Assembly (NCBI GenBank): GCA_002281855.1
Contig: NCHQ01000028.1
Location: forward strand, 1 to 64,000
Direction: 5' to 3'
Source: Rhodospirillales bacterium 24-66-33
Lineage (GTDB): Bacteria > Pseudomonadota > Alphaproteobacteria > Reyranellales > Reyranellaceae
DNA: 64,000 nt
Made by a program: the position numbers and the translations under genes. Below, piece by piece: positions 10,333-18,228 of this stretch. Under the pieces are notes generated by a model that was not told the origin of the DNA, ran no database searches, and worked only from the letters and a program-made list of their open reading frames with translations. Within the stretch, counting starts at the first letter, position 1; each line of letters starts with the position of its first letter.

Positions 10333-11340
10333 ATGAGCGTCGGTCTCGTGGCGCTGCTCGACGACATCGCGGCCCTGGCGAAGCTCGCCGCCGCCTCGAT
10401 CGACGACATCGCCGGACAGGCGGCAAAGGCCGGCGTCAAAGCGGCCGGCGTTGTCATCGACGACGCGGCCGTCACCCCACGCTACGTCACCGAGTTCAGC
10501 CCGGCGCGCGAGCTGCCGATCATCGGCCGGATCGCGCTCGGCTCGCTGCGCAACAAGCTCCTGATCCTCCTCCCCGCGGCCCTGGCCCTGGGCGTCCTGC
10601 TGCCCGGGGCGATCATGCCGCTTTTGATGATCGGCGGGGCGTACCTCTGCTACGAAGGCGCGGAGAAGCTCTACGAGGTCGTTTTCCCGCACGCGGCGCA
10701 GGCACACGAGGCGATGATCGAGCCAGTCGCCCTCGATGCGCGGGCCCTCGAGGATCAGAAGATCGCGAGCGCCATCAAGACCGACTTCATCCTCTCGGCC
10801 GAGATCATGGCGATCACGCTGGCCGCCCTGCCCGCGGACGGCTGGCCGAGACAGGCGATCATCCTCGCCGTCGTGGCCGTCGGCATCACCGGGGCGGTCT
10901 ACGGCGCCGTGGCCCTGATCGTCAAAGCGGACGATTTCGGCTTGGCGCTGGCCCAGCTGTCGCCGGCATCGGCGCTTGCCGCGCCGTTGCGCGTCACGGG
11001 CCGCGCGATCGTGCTGGCCATGCCGCATCTCCTGAAGGCGCTCGCGGCCATCGGCACGGCGGCGATGATCTGGGTCGGCGGCGGCATCATCCTGCACGGC
11101 CTCGACGCCTATGGCCTTGGCGGACCGACGCATCTGCTGCACGACGCCGGCGCCGCCGTCGCGCGCGCCGTTCCCGTGGCCAAGCCGGTCGTCGCCTGGG
11201 CGGTGGAAGCCGCCGGCTTCGGCGTGGCCGGACTTGTAATCGGCCTGCTGGCGATCCCCTTGACCAGCCGCGTGCTGTCGCCGCTCTGGCGCCGGGTCAA
11301 ACCGCTGGGCCGCCGGATCCTGTCGAGAGGCCGGGCCTGA
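10333..11340 (+). CDS. DUF808 (YedI-like) inner-membrane protein
   Basis: A protein of about 335 residues starting MSVGLVALLDDIAALAKLAAASIDDIAGQAAKAG, the conserved DUF808 N-terminus. LIILLPAALALGVLLPGAIMPLL-like and several later hydrophobic stretches (near residues 75-100, 165-200, 235-260, 285-310) predict a polytopic membrane protein. The 10333 start is preferred to upstream Met codons because family homology begins there. The function of the family is unknown. The gene is flanked by two copies of the photolyase 5' end, suggesting a past duplication around it. Confidence 0.88.
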   Translation: MSVGLVALLDDIAALAKLAAASIDDIAGQAAKAGVKAAGVVIDDAAVTPRYVTEFSPARELPIIGRIALGSLRNKLLILLPAALALGVLLPGAIMPLLMIGGAYLCYEGAEKLYEVVFPHAAQAHEAMIEPVALDARALEDQKIASAIKTDFILSAEIMAITLAALPADGWPRQAIILAVVAVGITGAVYGAVALIVKADDFGLALAQLSPASALAAPLRVTGRAIVLAMPHLLKALAAIGTAAMIWVGGGIILHGLDAYGLGGPTHLLHDAGAAVARAVPVAKPVVAWAVEAAGFGVAGLVIGLLAIPLTSRVLSPLWRRVKPLGRRILSRGRA

Positions 11341-11387
11341 CGGCGGCAAGCGATTTCCGTTGAAGCAAACAATCCTTTGCAAGTGCT

Positions 11388-11474
11388 CAGCTGGTCGCGG
11401 AGGACGAGGATGAGGTTGCGGATGGACGGCATACGGGCGCTGCAGACAGGTACGGCCAAAGCCTGCCCAGTTCA
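11388..11474 (-). pseudogene. Fragment of photolyase 5' end (degenerate repeat)
   Basis: This stretch is about 85 percent identical to 9874-9964, which spans the first codons and upstream region of the photolyase gene; on the minus strand it still encodes MPSIRNLILVLRDQLS. It is in the same orientation as the intact copy, about 1.5 kb away, with the DUF808 gene between. It is a duplication relic. Confidence 0.75.
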
Positions 11475-11498
11475 CTGCCGAAAGGCGCCGCAGATTGA

Positions 11499-11705
11499 GA
11501 AGTCTCGGAGATCCACGACCTCGCCCACAAGATCGTACTGGCCGGTAGCCCCTGCAAGCCGGACGTCCACCACGCCGACGGGCTGAAGCTGGTCGACCTC
11601 GTGAACCGCTTCGCCGAGATCTATTGGGCGACCGAGGACATCAATACCGTGCGCAAGCCCTGCCCCTACCCGCCGAACATCGAGGTCGTCTATCCCGTCC
11701 TCTGA
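11499..11705 (+). pseudogene. Unidentified C-terminal gene fragment
   Basis: After a TGA at 11496 the frame reads EVSEIHDLAHKIVLAGSPCK and continues for about 68 codons to TGA at 11703-11705, including LVDLVNRFAEIYWATEDINT. Codon usage and amino-acid composition look like real protein, but there is no plausible start and I do not recognise the family. It is most likely the 3' end of a truncated gene. Confidence 0.35.
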
Positions 11706-11745
11706 TGCGGCCGGCCGGGGCTGGTTCGGCTGGCGCATCATTCGC

Positions 11746-12237
11746 GTGCGCGGCCGCAGCATGGTGCCCACGCTTGGTGATGGCGACTACGTCCTTCTGA
11801 AACGCTATGGAAGATTCCGCCGGCCACGGCCAGGCGACGTGGCCTTCACACGCCGTGGTGAAGGGCCGATGCTGATCAAGCGGCCGGGAGAGCGCGATGG
11901 GCAAGGACGGTTCGGACTGTTCGGGGATGGTTCGACCTCCGCGCCTGCCGTGGATCTGGGCTATGCGTCCGAACAAGAGATCGTGGGATGCGCGATCCTC
12001 GGCGTGTCTGGCAGTCGGATAGACCCAATGAGGCGTCGACGTCACCGCTCGCTGGACACTGAGGCTGACACTCGCACAACGCTATCAAAATCAGCCAAAG
12101 CCATTCGGCTTCTCGAAACCGCCCCGCACTCGCCAAATGCTGCGGAAGGTCATGCACGTCAGGTTCTTGGCCACCTCCCCTTTCAGGCCGGCCTTGAATT
12201 GCATCGCGAAGGCCGTCGCCGACGCATCCGGTCCTGA
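11746..12237 (+). CDS. S24/S26-type serine peptidase-like protein, ends uncertain
   Basis: The frame contains VRGRSMVPTLGDGDYVLLKR, with the nucleophile Ser in GxSM, and GPMLIKRPGERDG, with the general-base Lys, the dyad of LexA/signal-peptidase-like proteins. FGLFGDGSTSAPAVD follows. The size of the recognisable domain (to about 12010) fits small maturation-type S26 proteases. The first usable in-frame start is GTG 11746. The expected N-terminal segment GWRIIRVRG lies in frame upstream, but the nearby ATG at 11705 is in another frame, so an indel is possible. The tail after about 12030 overlaps an antisense gene and is probably not native. Confidence 0.55.
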   Translation: MRGRSMVPTLGDGDYVLLKRYGRFRRPRPGDVAFTRRGEGPMLIKRPGERDGQGRFGLFGDGSTSAPAVDLGYASEQEIVGCAILGVSGSRIDPMRRRRHRSLDTEADTRTTLSKSAKAIRLLETAPHSPNAAEGHARQVLGHLPFQAGLELHREGRRRRIRS

Positions 12238-12802
12238 ATCGAAATGATTGATGCCGGGCTCGCTGGGATTGGTGGAATTCGCCCCCTGGATGGACACGCG
12301 CGCCACGCCCGCGCCCACGCCGAGATAGGGAAAGATCTTGCTGGACCAGGGTGTCTGGACGGTGAGGACCGCGCTCGCGACCACCACCCCGACGGTCATG
12401 GGGAGGGTGACGTACTGCGTTCCCAGGACGCTGGGGTTGATGGGCATGTCCCCGACCGGCGATTTCTGCCCGATATTAGATCCCCTCCAGCTCGGCGGCG
12501 GGCTTCAGGGCCCATTCCGATGGCCCGAAGGTCTGGCGCTTCCATTCGTAGCCCGCCTGGAGGCCCAGCACGCCGACGGGTTCGCCGCCGGTCTTGCCCT
12601 GCGCATCGACGCCGACCCGCGTGTTCAGGGGGCCGGGAAGGTAGAAGCCCCCTTCCTGCCGCGCGCTCATCGACGAGGCCGTGCCGGCGCCGCCGAACAC
12701 GCCGACGTAGAAGCCCTGCCCGCTCGTCGTATCCGACGCGAAGCACGGGCTCGGGCCGAGCGAACAGATGAGGGCGAACAGAGCGCCCGACCGGTTTTTC
12801 AT
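12091..12802 (-). pseudogene. Outer-membrane beta-barrel protein, frameshifted
   Basis: The first part, from MKNRSGALFALICSLGPSPC (12802), has a signal peptide and then GFYVGVFGGAGTASSMS, a beta-barrel start like Opa/OmpA-type proteins. It stops at TAA 12476-12478. Removing one A at that point restores the frame to YIGQKSPVGDMPINPSVLGT and then SSKIFPYLGVGAGVARVSI, clearly the same barrel. The C-terminus after VAKNLT also departs from the expected barrel closing strand. One inserted base plus a damaged end indicate a pseudogene, or one sequencing error plus truncation. Confidence 0.8.
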
Positions 12803-12868
12803 GGGCTGCCTCTCCCCCTGGCCGGCCATGATAGCCCGGATTGCGGAGAACGACGCTCCTGCTCGCCA

Positions 12869-13855
12869 TCATTGGCCCGGCCCTCGAGCCTCCCAATCCT
12901 CGAAATGCGGCTTCAGGGCCTCGGGAAGTTCACCAAAGAAGGCCGCATCGAGCGGATAGTGCGGCATCGTTTGCCGAACGGCGTCGAGCAGCGCGATGCC
13001 TTGCTTGCGGTCCTTGGGCTTCTTTTGGGGATTGCGCCCGGGCTTTTCGGCCATCCACAGTTTCTGAAGCGCAAACCAGCGTGGGTCCGGGACGATCATG
13101 CGCGCGACTTCGCCACCGTACACTCCAACCACCCGATCGATCGGGCGGCCGTTCAGCAACCATTCCTGTTCCGGCAGCGCCACCGGGCGCGGCTTGTCGC
13201 GCGCCTGCTGCCCGCCGATCCGGCTTGGCGCCGAGAGGATTTCGACCTCGTAGGCCTTGGCATTGCGTGCCTGGAACGGACGTTCGGCGTTGACGGTATA
13301 GGTCATGTCGACCTCCTTGAGCACTTTCCACAAGGTCGGGCGGGTCGTGTCCGCCTCGGTCGCGGTCAGGGCCATGTCGAAGTCGAGTGTCGAATCCGGC
13401 GCATCGCGGATGAAGGCATTGGCTTCGAGTGCATAGGCGACGAGTGCATTGGTGCCGACGACCATGGCCTGCTCGCCCAGAAACCGCATGCGATCGGCCT
13501 CGCGTAGGATCTTGCCGCCTTCGGCGGGAAGCATGGGCAGGCGCAGCGCGCGGTAGAGGCTGGCTTGCTCCTTGAGCGTCTTCTTGCTTTGGGCGAGGCG
13601 GTCCTTCAGTTCGGCCTTCTCGGTCTTGTAGGTCTCGAACTCGGCTTGCTTGTCGGGGTCGAGCGGTCCCCTGCTCCTCATGTTGCCGGCCCGGTCCGTC
13701 ACCTCGTAGAGATACTCCCGGCCCGAGACCTCCTTGATCCGCATGTTGTAGGGGATGTCGTTCAGCGTGCGCAGCGTCTCCATCCAGACCTGATAGGCCT
13801 GTTCGAGATTGACGATGACCCGCGCCTGCTCGTCGGAGAACGCTTCGAGCGCCAT
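12869..13855 (-). CDS. Nucleotidyltransferase-fold protein (GSU2403-like)
   Basis: A 328-residue protein. An N-terminal alpha-helical part (to about residue 115, rich in charged coiled-coil residues) is followed by FLGEQAMVVGTNALVAYALE and then STLDFDMALTA. The GTNALVAY plus TxDxDxxL arrangement is that of minimal nucleotidyltransferases with the two metal-binding Asp residues. The exact substrate is unknown. The start at 13855 lies two bases from a duplicated inverted-repeat operator (13857-13957), so expression is probably tightly autoregulated. NTase-fold proteins of this general kind act as toxins in AbiE-type systems, but no AbiEi partner is adjacent. Confidence 0.7.
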   Translation of the reverse strand: MALEAFSDEQARVIVNLEQAYQVWMETLRTLNDIPYNMRIKEVSGREYLYEVTDRAGNMRSRGPLDPDKQAEFETYKTEKAELKDRLAQSKKTLKEQASLYRALRLPMLPAEGGKILREADRMRFLGEQAMVVGTNALVAYALEANAFIRDAPDSTLDFDMALTATEADTTRPTLWKVLKEVDMTYTVNAERPFQARNAKAYEVEILSAPSRIGGQQARDKPRPVALPEQEWLLNGRPIDRVVGVYGGEVARMIVPDPRWFALQKLWMAEKPGRNPQKKPKDRKQGIALLDAVRQTMPHYPLDAAFFGELPEALKPHFEDWEARGPGQ

Positions 13856-13856
13856 A

Positions 13857-13957
13857 GATTACCCTGCAAATTCGGCATATGAAAATATGCGGGGTAAATC
13901 ATTATATTTCAATGATTACCCTGCATATTAAACAAGAGCCCTTCTGCGGGGTAAATC
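13857..13957. promoter_or_regulatory. Tandemly duplicated inverted-repeat operator
   Basis: GATTACCCTGCA at 13857-13868 pairs with TGCGGGGTAAATC at 13888-13900. The same pair recurs exactly 57 bases away at 13914-13925 and 13945-13957. The two 44-base units sit directly upstream of the nucleotidyltransferase-fold gene. The half-site GATTAYCCYGCA also occurs at the AbiEi-HipA gene start (28368-28379). Confidence 0.7.
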
Positions 13958-14055
13958 GGAAAAGCCACCGTCTCAAACGAAATAACCGAAATAAACGAAA
14001 CATTCGAAGCCGATGCCGCACCCTCGAATCCGCCGCGAATGGTTCTCATTTCTGG

Positions 14056-14211
14056 GCATGCGCGGCCGGCAGCGCGTTTCCGGCGCCGGGCGCCCAGATC
14101 GCCGCCATTGCGGCCGCTCATGATTTCGCGGTGGCGTCGCGGGACGCAGCTGCGTTCAAGGCGGCCGGTCTTGTGGTGGTCGATCCGTGGACCGCAACGA
14201 CCTCATCCTGA
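14056..14211 (+). pseudogene. C-terminal fragment of a VapC/FitB-type PIN toxin
   Basis: The frame encodes AAGSAFPAPGAQIAAIAAAH followed by DFAVASRDAAAFKAAGLVVV, the last third of a FitB-like PIN domain (PDAQIAAIA...VATRD...FxxxGLxVxDPW). The N-terminal two thirds are missing and the key Asp of the PDAQ motif is replaced by Gly. A decayed remnant. Confidence 0.65.
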
Positions 14212-14250
14212 GAGGCTGGCCGGAAATGAATTGAATCGATTCAAGCACTT

Positions 14251-14361
14251 ACCTCATCCTGAGGAGCGCCGCGAAGCGGCGCGTCTCGAAGGATGGGCAA
14301 CAGACGCCATGCGCGTGCCCACCCTTCGAGACGCTCACTGCGTTCGCTCCTCAGGGTGAGG
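14251..14361. repeat. Long hairpin repeat (REP-like), copy 3
   Basis: ACCTCATCCTGAGGAGCG at 14251 pairs with CGCTCCTCAGGGTGAGGT ending near 14361, and the inner CGTCTCGAAGGATGGG pairs with CCCACCCTTCGAGACG. This composite extragenic palindrome is a common sphingomonad type and differs in sequence from copies 1 and 2. Confidence 0.75.
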
Positions 14362-14755
14362 TCGGTGCTCGGCTCGGGATGACGCCCACGGGGCGTCACT
14401 CCCACTCGATTGTTTAAACAGCATATAACTAATTGAAATCACTCGATAATTTCTTTTGTCAGCGAGAAAATTCCGACACCGAGGCCGTCAGAAAGTTACG
14501 CTGTTGATTTTAAAGAGAAAATCGCCAGAAAAATATTTTTGAGGCTTCGCCAACTATCGGGGCCAGTCGGACGATTTTTGCACATCGCGGCACCAACCGG
14601 CGTATTCGAAGCGCCTCAAAAGTACCGTCACCTGAAGAATATCACGCATCGCAGGCCGATGCCATCCGGCAGCAGGCGAGCCACTGAGCGGCCAATCAGG
14701 CCTTGCTAAAACGCGATCCTCTGGCTATATTACTGGAAATAATCCGGAGGTTACC
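14362..14755. other. Non-coding, locally A/T-rich gap
   Basis: No gene is supported here. About 14400-14560 is clearly richer in A/T than its surroundings, suggesting foreign or regulatory DNA. The last 15 bases include the CCGGAGG ribosome site of the next gene. Confidence 0.4.
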
Positions 14756-15055
14756 GTGGGTAGCTCGCAAAAACGCGCCATCCAAAACTATCGATCTCGG
14801 CTAAGCGAGCGCGGTCTGGCGCGCTTCGAAGTGCTTGGTCGCGATGCCGATCGCGACCTCATCCGATCATTGGCCCGCCGCTTGGCAGAAGACGGCCCGG
14901 ACGCCTCGCGCCTCCGTGCGGCCGTCAGCCAGACCATTGCCGGTGAGCCGCCGAAGAAAGGCGGTATCCTGGCTGCGCTCCGCCGCTCTCCGCTTGTTGG
15001 CGCCGATCTCGATCTCAACCGTCCCCGCGAAGAAGGACGTAAAGTCGAGATCTGA
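14756..15055 (+). CDS. Antitoxin of a VapBC-type locus
   Basis: A 99-residue protein with a GTG start at 14756, seven bases after a GGAGG ribosome site. The sequence MGSSQKRAIQNYRSRLSERG and RFEVLGRDADRDLIRSLARRLAEDG is the pattern of a common alphaproteobacterial antitoxin found directly before VapC genes. Its TGA overlaps the ATG of the following vapC by one base. As that vapC is cut after about 28 codons, the antitoxin is now unpaired. Confidence 0.8.
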   Translation: MGSSQKRAIQNYRSRLSERGLARFEVLGRDADRDLIRSLARRLAEDGPDASRLRAAVSQTIAGEPPKKGGILAALRRSPLVGADLDLNRPREEGRKVEI

Positions 15056-15234
15056 TGCGCTACCTGCTCGATACCAACATCATCAGCAACATCACGAAGC
15101 CGAATCCCTCCGAGTCCCTTCTCGCGTGGATGGCGCACTCATTCGATGGCTCGATCCCGCCGGCTTCGAACTCGCGCGCTCCGATGACATTCTCGGAGAG
15201 TTTCCAACCCGAAGGGTCGGCAACGATAACCTAA
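15055..15234 (+). pseudogene. vapC truncated after about 28 codons
   Basis: MRYLLDTNIISNITKPNPSE then SLLAWMA is the normal beginning of a PIN toxin. Homology stops near 15138 and the frame continues with unrelated residues to a TAA at 15232-15234. The lost part contains two of the catalytic acidic sites. The breakpoint lies within about 150 bases of the point where the convergent methylase gene also loses homology, marking a deletion or insertion junction. Confidence 0.8.
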
Positions 15235-18225
15235 GGGAAACTGCGGTTCATCGCACATTCTCTGCACCCTCGCGGCAATACCCCAGGGATTTCCAGCAGA
15301 CCTGATGGCATCCTCGATCAGCACGGGGACTTTGGAGTAAATCTTCGCGGCCAGTTCAGCGTCGGCGCGGGAACGAAAGACTGGCGCCGTACGGCTGTTC
15401 GGGTTCAGTCGCGCAATGGTTTCGGGCGTCAGGGTAAAGTTGCGCTCAGGATCAGCCAATTGTGCCGGGTTTGTCAAAAAGAACGCAAAGTGCGCGGTAG
15501 CTTCATTATCGCCAAGGGTCATCAAGCAGAACTTGACGCGGTAATAGACTTCCGGAAAGAGGCGGTCTCTGTTCTCAAAATCTATAAGGCTACTGAGGCG
15601 TTTTTCTGCCATCAGCCACGCGAAGAATTGTGCTGTTGACGAGTCCGTTGCGATGCCCGTTGGTACAATTAACCCGGCGCGCCCCTTCGGTCTGGTAATT
15701 TTTGCAAATAGTTCCGCGAATAGTGCGTACGTATTGACCTTTCCTCTTGCGGTCAGATCGAAACGCCCGGATTCTCGAGCAAACTCGTTCAAAGCTTCAG
15801 AAGCGTATATGGCGCGCTGATATTCTGCGAAAGCTTCTGGCTGTTCACGCGCCAAGCTATCAATGGCCTTCTTGCGGGCAGAACCGGCGAGCGAGGCGAT
15901 CTCAGGATGTATTGCTGCAAAATATTCCTTGTCAGAGAGCTGCATCACCTCCCAAGGCGGATTACCCAACACCACGTCGAAGCCGCCTCGTTGCATGACA
16001 TCCGGGAACTCCAGTGGCCAATGGAATGCACGAGTACGGCGTGCAATGGTGGCCTGCCCGATGATTGGCCCCCAGACCTGCCCGTCGTCCAGTGCCTGCC
16101 AGACATCGGACGTGGTTGGAACCAACCGCGCTCCACGCGAACTCGGGGGCCCGCCGGTCTTCGGCAGAAGGAAGGCTGCAATATACAGATCACAAGCTGT
16201 CTCGGCCTTGTGGAAGGCTTCCCCTTCACGGATCGTGCGGAAGCGGCGATCTTTGGTAATGATATCTTCAAGTGTATCTTCGCTCAGCGCACGAAAGCCG
16301 GTGTATTCGGTAGCAATAGGCCGGATTGCAGGCAGACGGGATCGACCTCCGGTAAAATCCAGCCGTCCTTGGCCAGCTTTCGCATCCTTGTTCGCGCGGG
16401 CGTAGAATTTCGCGGTATCCTTGTCGTCGCCAGTCTGCGGCTTGTATGCGGCGTCGGGGATGCCATCCTCCAGCACCTTGAGGTCGAGTATGCCCAGCAG
16501 CGCATCGCCGCAGCGGATCTGCGCGTCGAAGAAGCCCAGGGGGAGGCCCGGGTCCACAGTCTCGATCCACAGCGCGACTTTGGTCAGCTCCACCGCCATC
16601 GGGTTGCGGTCCACACCATGCAGGCAGGAACGCGCGACATCGCGCAGCGCATGGCGGAAATCAGACAGCGCGGGCGTGCCATCGGCCCGGATACGGGCAA
16701 GCCGTGTGGCGATCCGGCGAGCGGCGGCCAGCAGGAAGTGACCCGAGCCGCAGGCGGGGTCGATGATCGAGAGTTTCAGGAGCGCCTTGGTGGGATCGTC
16801 CGCCTCAGCCTCCGTTCTGTCCAGGACGGGATCGAGCGCGGTGTCGAGCAGCGCCTGAACCAAGCTGTCCGGCGTGTAGTAGGAGCCGGTAGTCTTGCGC
16901 TGGTTGCCCTTCTGCTCGGAAGCCTCGGAGGCGAAGACCAGAGATTTGCCGTCGTCGCCCAACTGCGGCTGGAGTTCGAGGAGCGACTCATAGACCGAGC
17001 CCAGCTCCTCGGTCTCCATCGCGCGCCAGTTCACCGGAACCATGCCGGTTTTGTCGGAAAGCCAGGCGAGGCGGTAGAGCGCCTCCATGAAGGCGCGGTT
17101 ACGCAAGCGGGCAGTTTCGAGATGCGGCAGCTTGTCGTCTGAAAAGAGCCCGCCGAGCGCCGGGAGCGCGAGTGCGTCCTGCCCATGAGCAAGGGCGCGG
17201 AAAACGATCTTAATGCCTTCGTAACGGTCGTGATGCCTGTCCCAGGAGGCGGCGCGATAGCATTGAGCGCGAAGGGCGGCGAGGCTGTAGCCATCGGCGT
17301 AGAGCTTGCGCGCTGCCGCTGCAGCCTTCTCAGGGTGCAGAAGGTTCCGGTCCTCCGCCACCATCAGGAAGATCAGGCGGTAGACAAGGCGCAGAAGCTC
17401 ATTGAACCAGTCGGTCAGGTTGACCTCACCGGATTTCAGTTTGGCGGCGAGGTCGGGGTTGGCCTCGAGGAAGCCCGAGCCAAGCACCTTGAGCGCGATC
17501 TGGACCTGAGCGGCGAGACGATCACGGGCGACTTCGCCTTCCCGCGACCCGGCGTCCCGCCAGCGTTCCAACGCGCAGTCTGTGGCCGGGGCACCTGTGA
17601 CGCCGAACCGGCTGCGATGGATCAGAAGCCATAGAACGGCGAAGGATGCGGCATCCTCGTTGGTGAAGATCTGGGCGAGGTCGGCCTCAATGTAGGCCGG
17701 GCGGGTCAGCGATGCGTTGTCGCGCACCAGGCGGATCAGCGTTCCGTTCGTCACGAGGCCCCAGAGCGTCTCCTCATGCTCGTTCAGGTAATCCTGAAGG
17801 GCGAAGGCCGGGGAGCGAGACCGATCCACCGAAAGCGTCGGGCTGCGCCGGTCGAGCTTTTCGTCGGAGGGGGGCACGACCACGATCGGCACCCGTTCGC
17901 CAGCGATGAAGGAAAGAGCGCCATCCGCTGCGGCGAGATCGTCAAATCCGAATGTCTCCTGCAGGAACGCGCGGACAAAGCGCCGGGTCGCTTCGGCCGA
18001 CGGATGCTCGATCTTGGCGAACGCGTCGAAATGGGATTGGCCGACGCGAAAGGCAGTCGAGATCTCCTCGCGAAGCGTCAGGCCCTTGCGGATGCGGTAG
18101 TCGGGCTCCTTTTGCTCTGCGGACTCACGACGATCGATGGTGGCGACCATGGCGGGCGCGATGAGATTGCCTTCGAGGCTGAGCGACGGCCAAGCTGACA
18201 TGTCTGTGACGGGTTTACGGGCCAT
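15139..18225 (-). CDS. N6-adenine DNA methyltransferase (DISARM DrmMI/Eco57I-like), 3' truncated
   Basis: A 1028-residue protein. The N-terminal part (LQDYLNEHEETLWGLVTNGT near residue 150) resembles the nuclease-like or recognition N-terminus of large Eco57I-type methylases. Motif I is IIDPACGSGHFLLAAARR near residue 490. Motif IV is NPPW at residues 755-758, diagnostic for adenine N6 methylation. Homology ends after SAGNPWGI at about residue 982; the last 45 residues look random, while relatives usually run several hundred residues further and include target recognition. It begins 3 bases after the SNF2 helicase stop, as the last gene of that operon. In class 1 DISARM this enzyme marks self DNA; the lost C-terminus makes activity doubtful. 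Confidence 0.85.
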   Translation of the reverse strand: MARKPVTDMSAWPSLSLEGNLIAPAMVATIDRRESAEQKEPDYRIRKGLTLREEISTAFRVGQSHFDAFAKIEHPSAEATRRFVRAFLQETFGFDDLAAADGALSFIAGERVPIVVVPPSDEKLDRRSPTLSVDRSRSPAFALQDYLNEHEETLWGLVTNGTLIRLVRDNASLTRPAYIEADLAQIFTNEDAASFAVLWLLIHRSRFGVTGAPATDCALERWRDAGSREGEVARDRLAAQVQIALKVLGSGFLEANPDLAAKLKSGEVNLTDWFNELLRLVYRLIFLMVAEDRNLLHPEKAAAAARKLYADGYSLAALRAQCYRAASWDRHHDRYEGIKIVFRALAHGQDALALPALGGLFSDDKLPHLETARLRNRAFMEALYRLAWLSDKTGMVPVNWRAMETEELGSVYESLLELQPQLGDDGKSLVFASEASEQKGNQRKTTGSYYTPDSLVQALLDTALDPVLDRTEAEADDPTKALLKLSIIDPACGSGHFLLAAARRIATRLARIRADGTPALSDFRHALRDVARSCLHGVDRNPMAVELTKVALWIETVDPGLPLGFFDAQIRCGDALLGILDLKVLEDGIPDAAYKPQTGDDKDTAKFYARANKDAKAGQGRLDFTGGRSRLPAIRPIATEYTGFRALSEDTLEDIITKDRRFRTIREGEAFHKAETACDLYIAAFLLPKTGGPPSSRGARLVPTTSDVWQALDDGQVWGPIIGQATIARRTRAFHWPLEFPDVMQRGGFDVVLGNPPWEVMQLSDKEYFAAIHPEIASLAGSARKKAIDSLAREQPEAFAEYQRAIYASEALNEFARESGRFDLTARGKVNTYALFAELFAKITRPKGRAGLIVPTGIATDSSTAQFFAWLMAEKRLSSLIDFENRDRLFPEVYYRVKFCLMTLGDNEATAHFAFFLTNPAQLADPERNFTLTPETIARLNPNSRTAPVFRSRADAELAAKIYSKVPVLIEDAIRSAGNPWGIAARVQRMCDEPQFPLGYRCRPFGLETLRECHRSARVRSRRDRAIE

Positions 18226-18228
18226 GGA

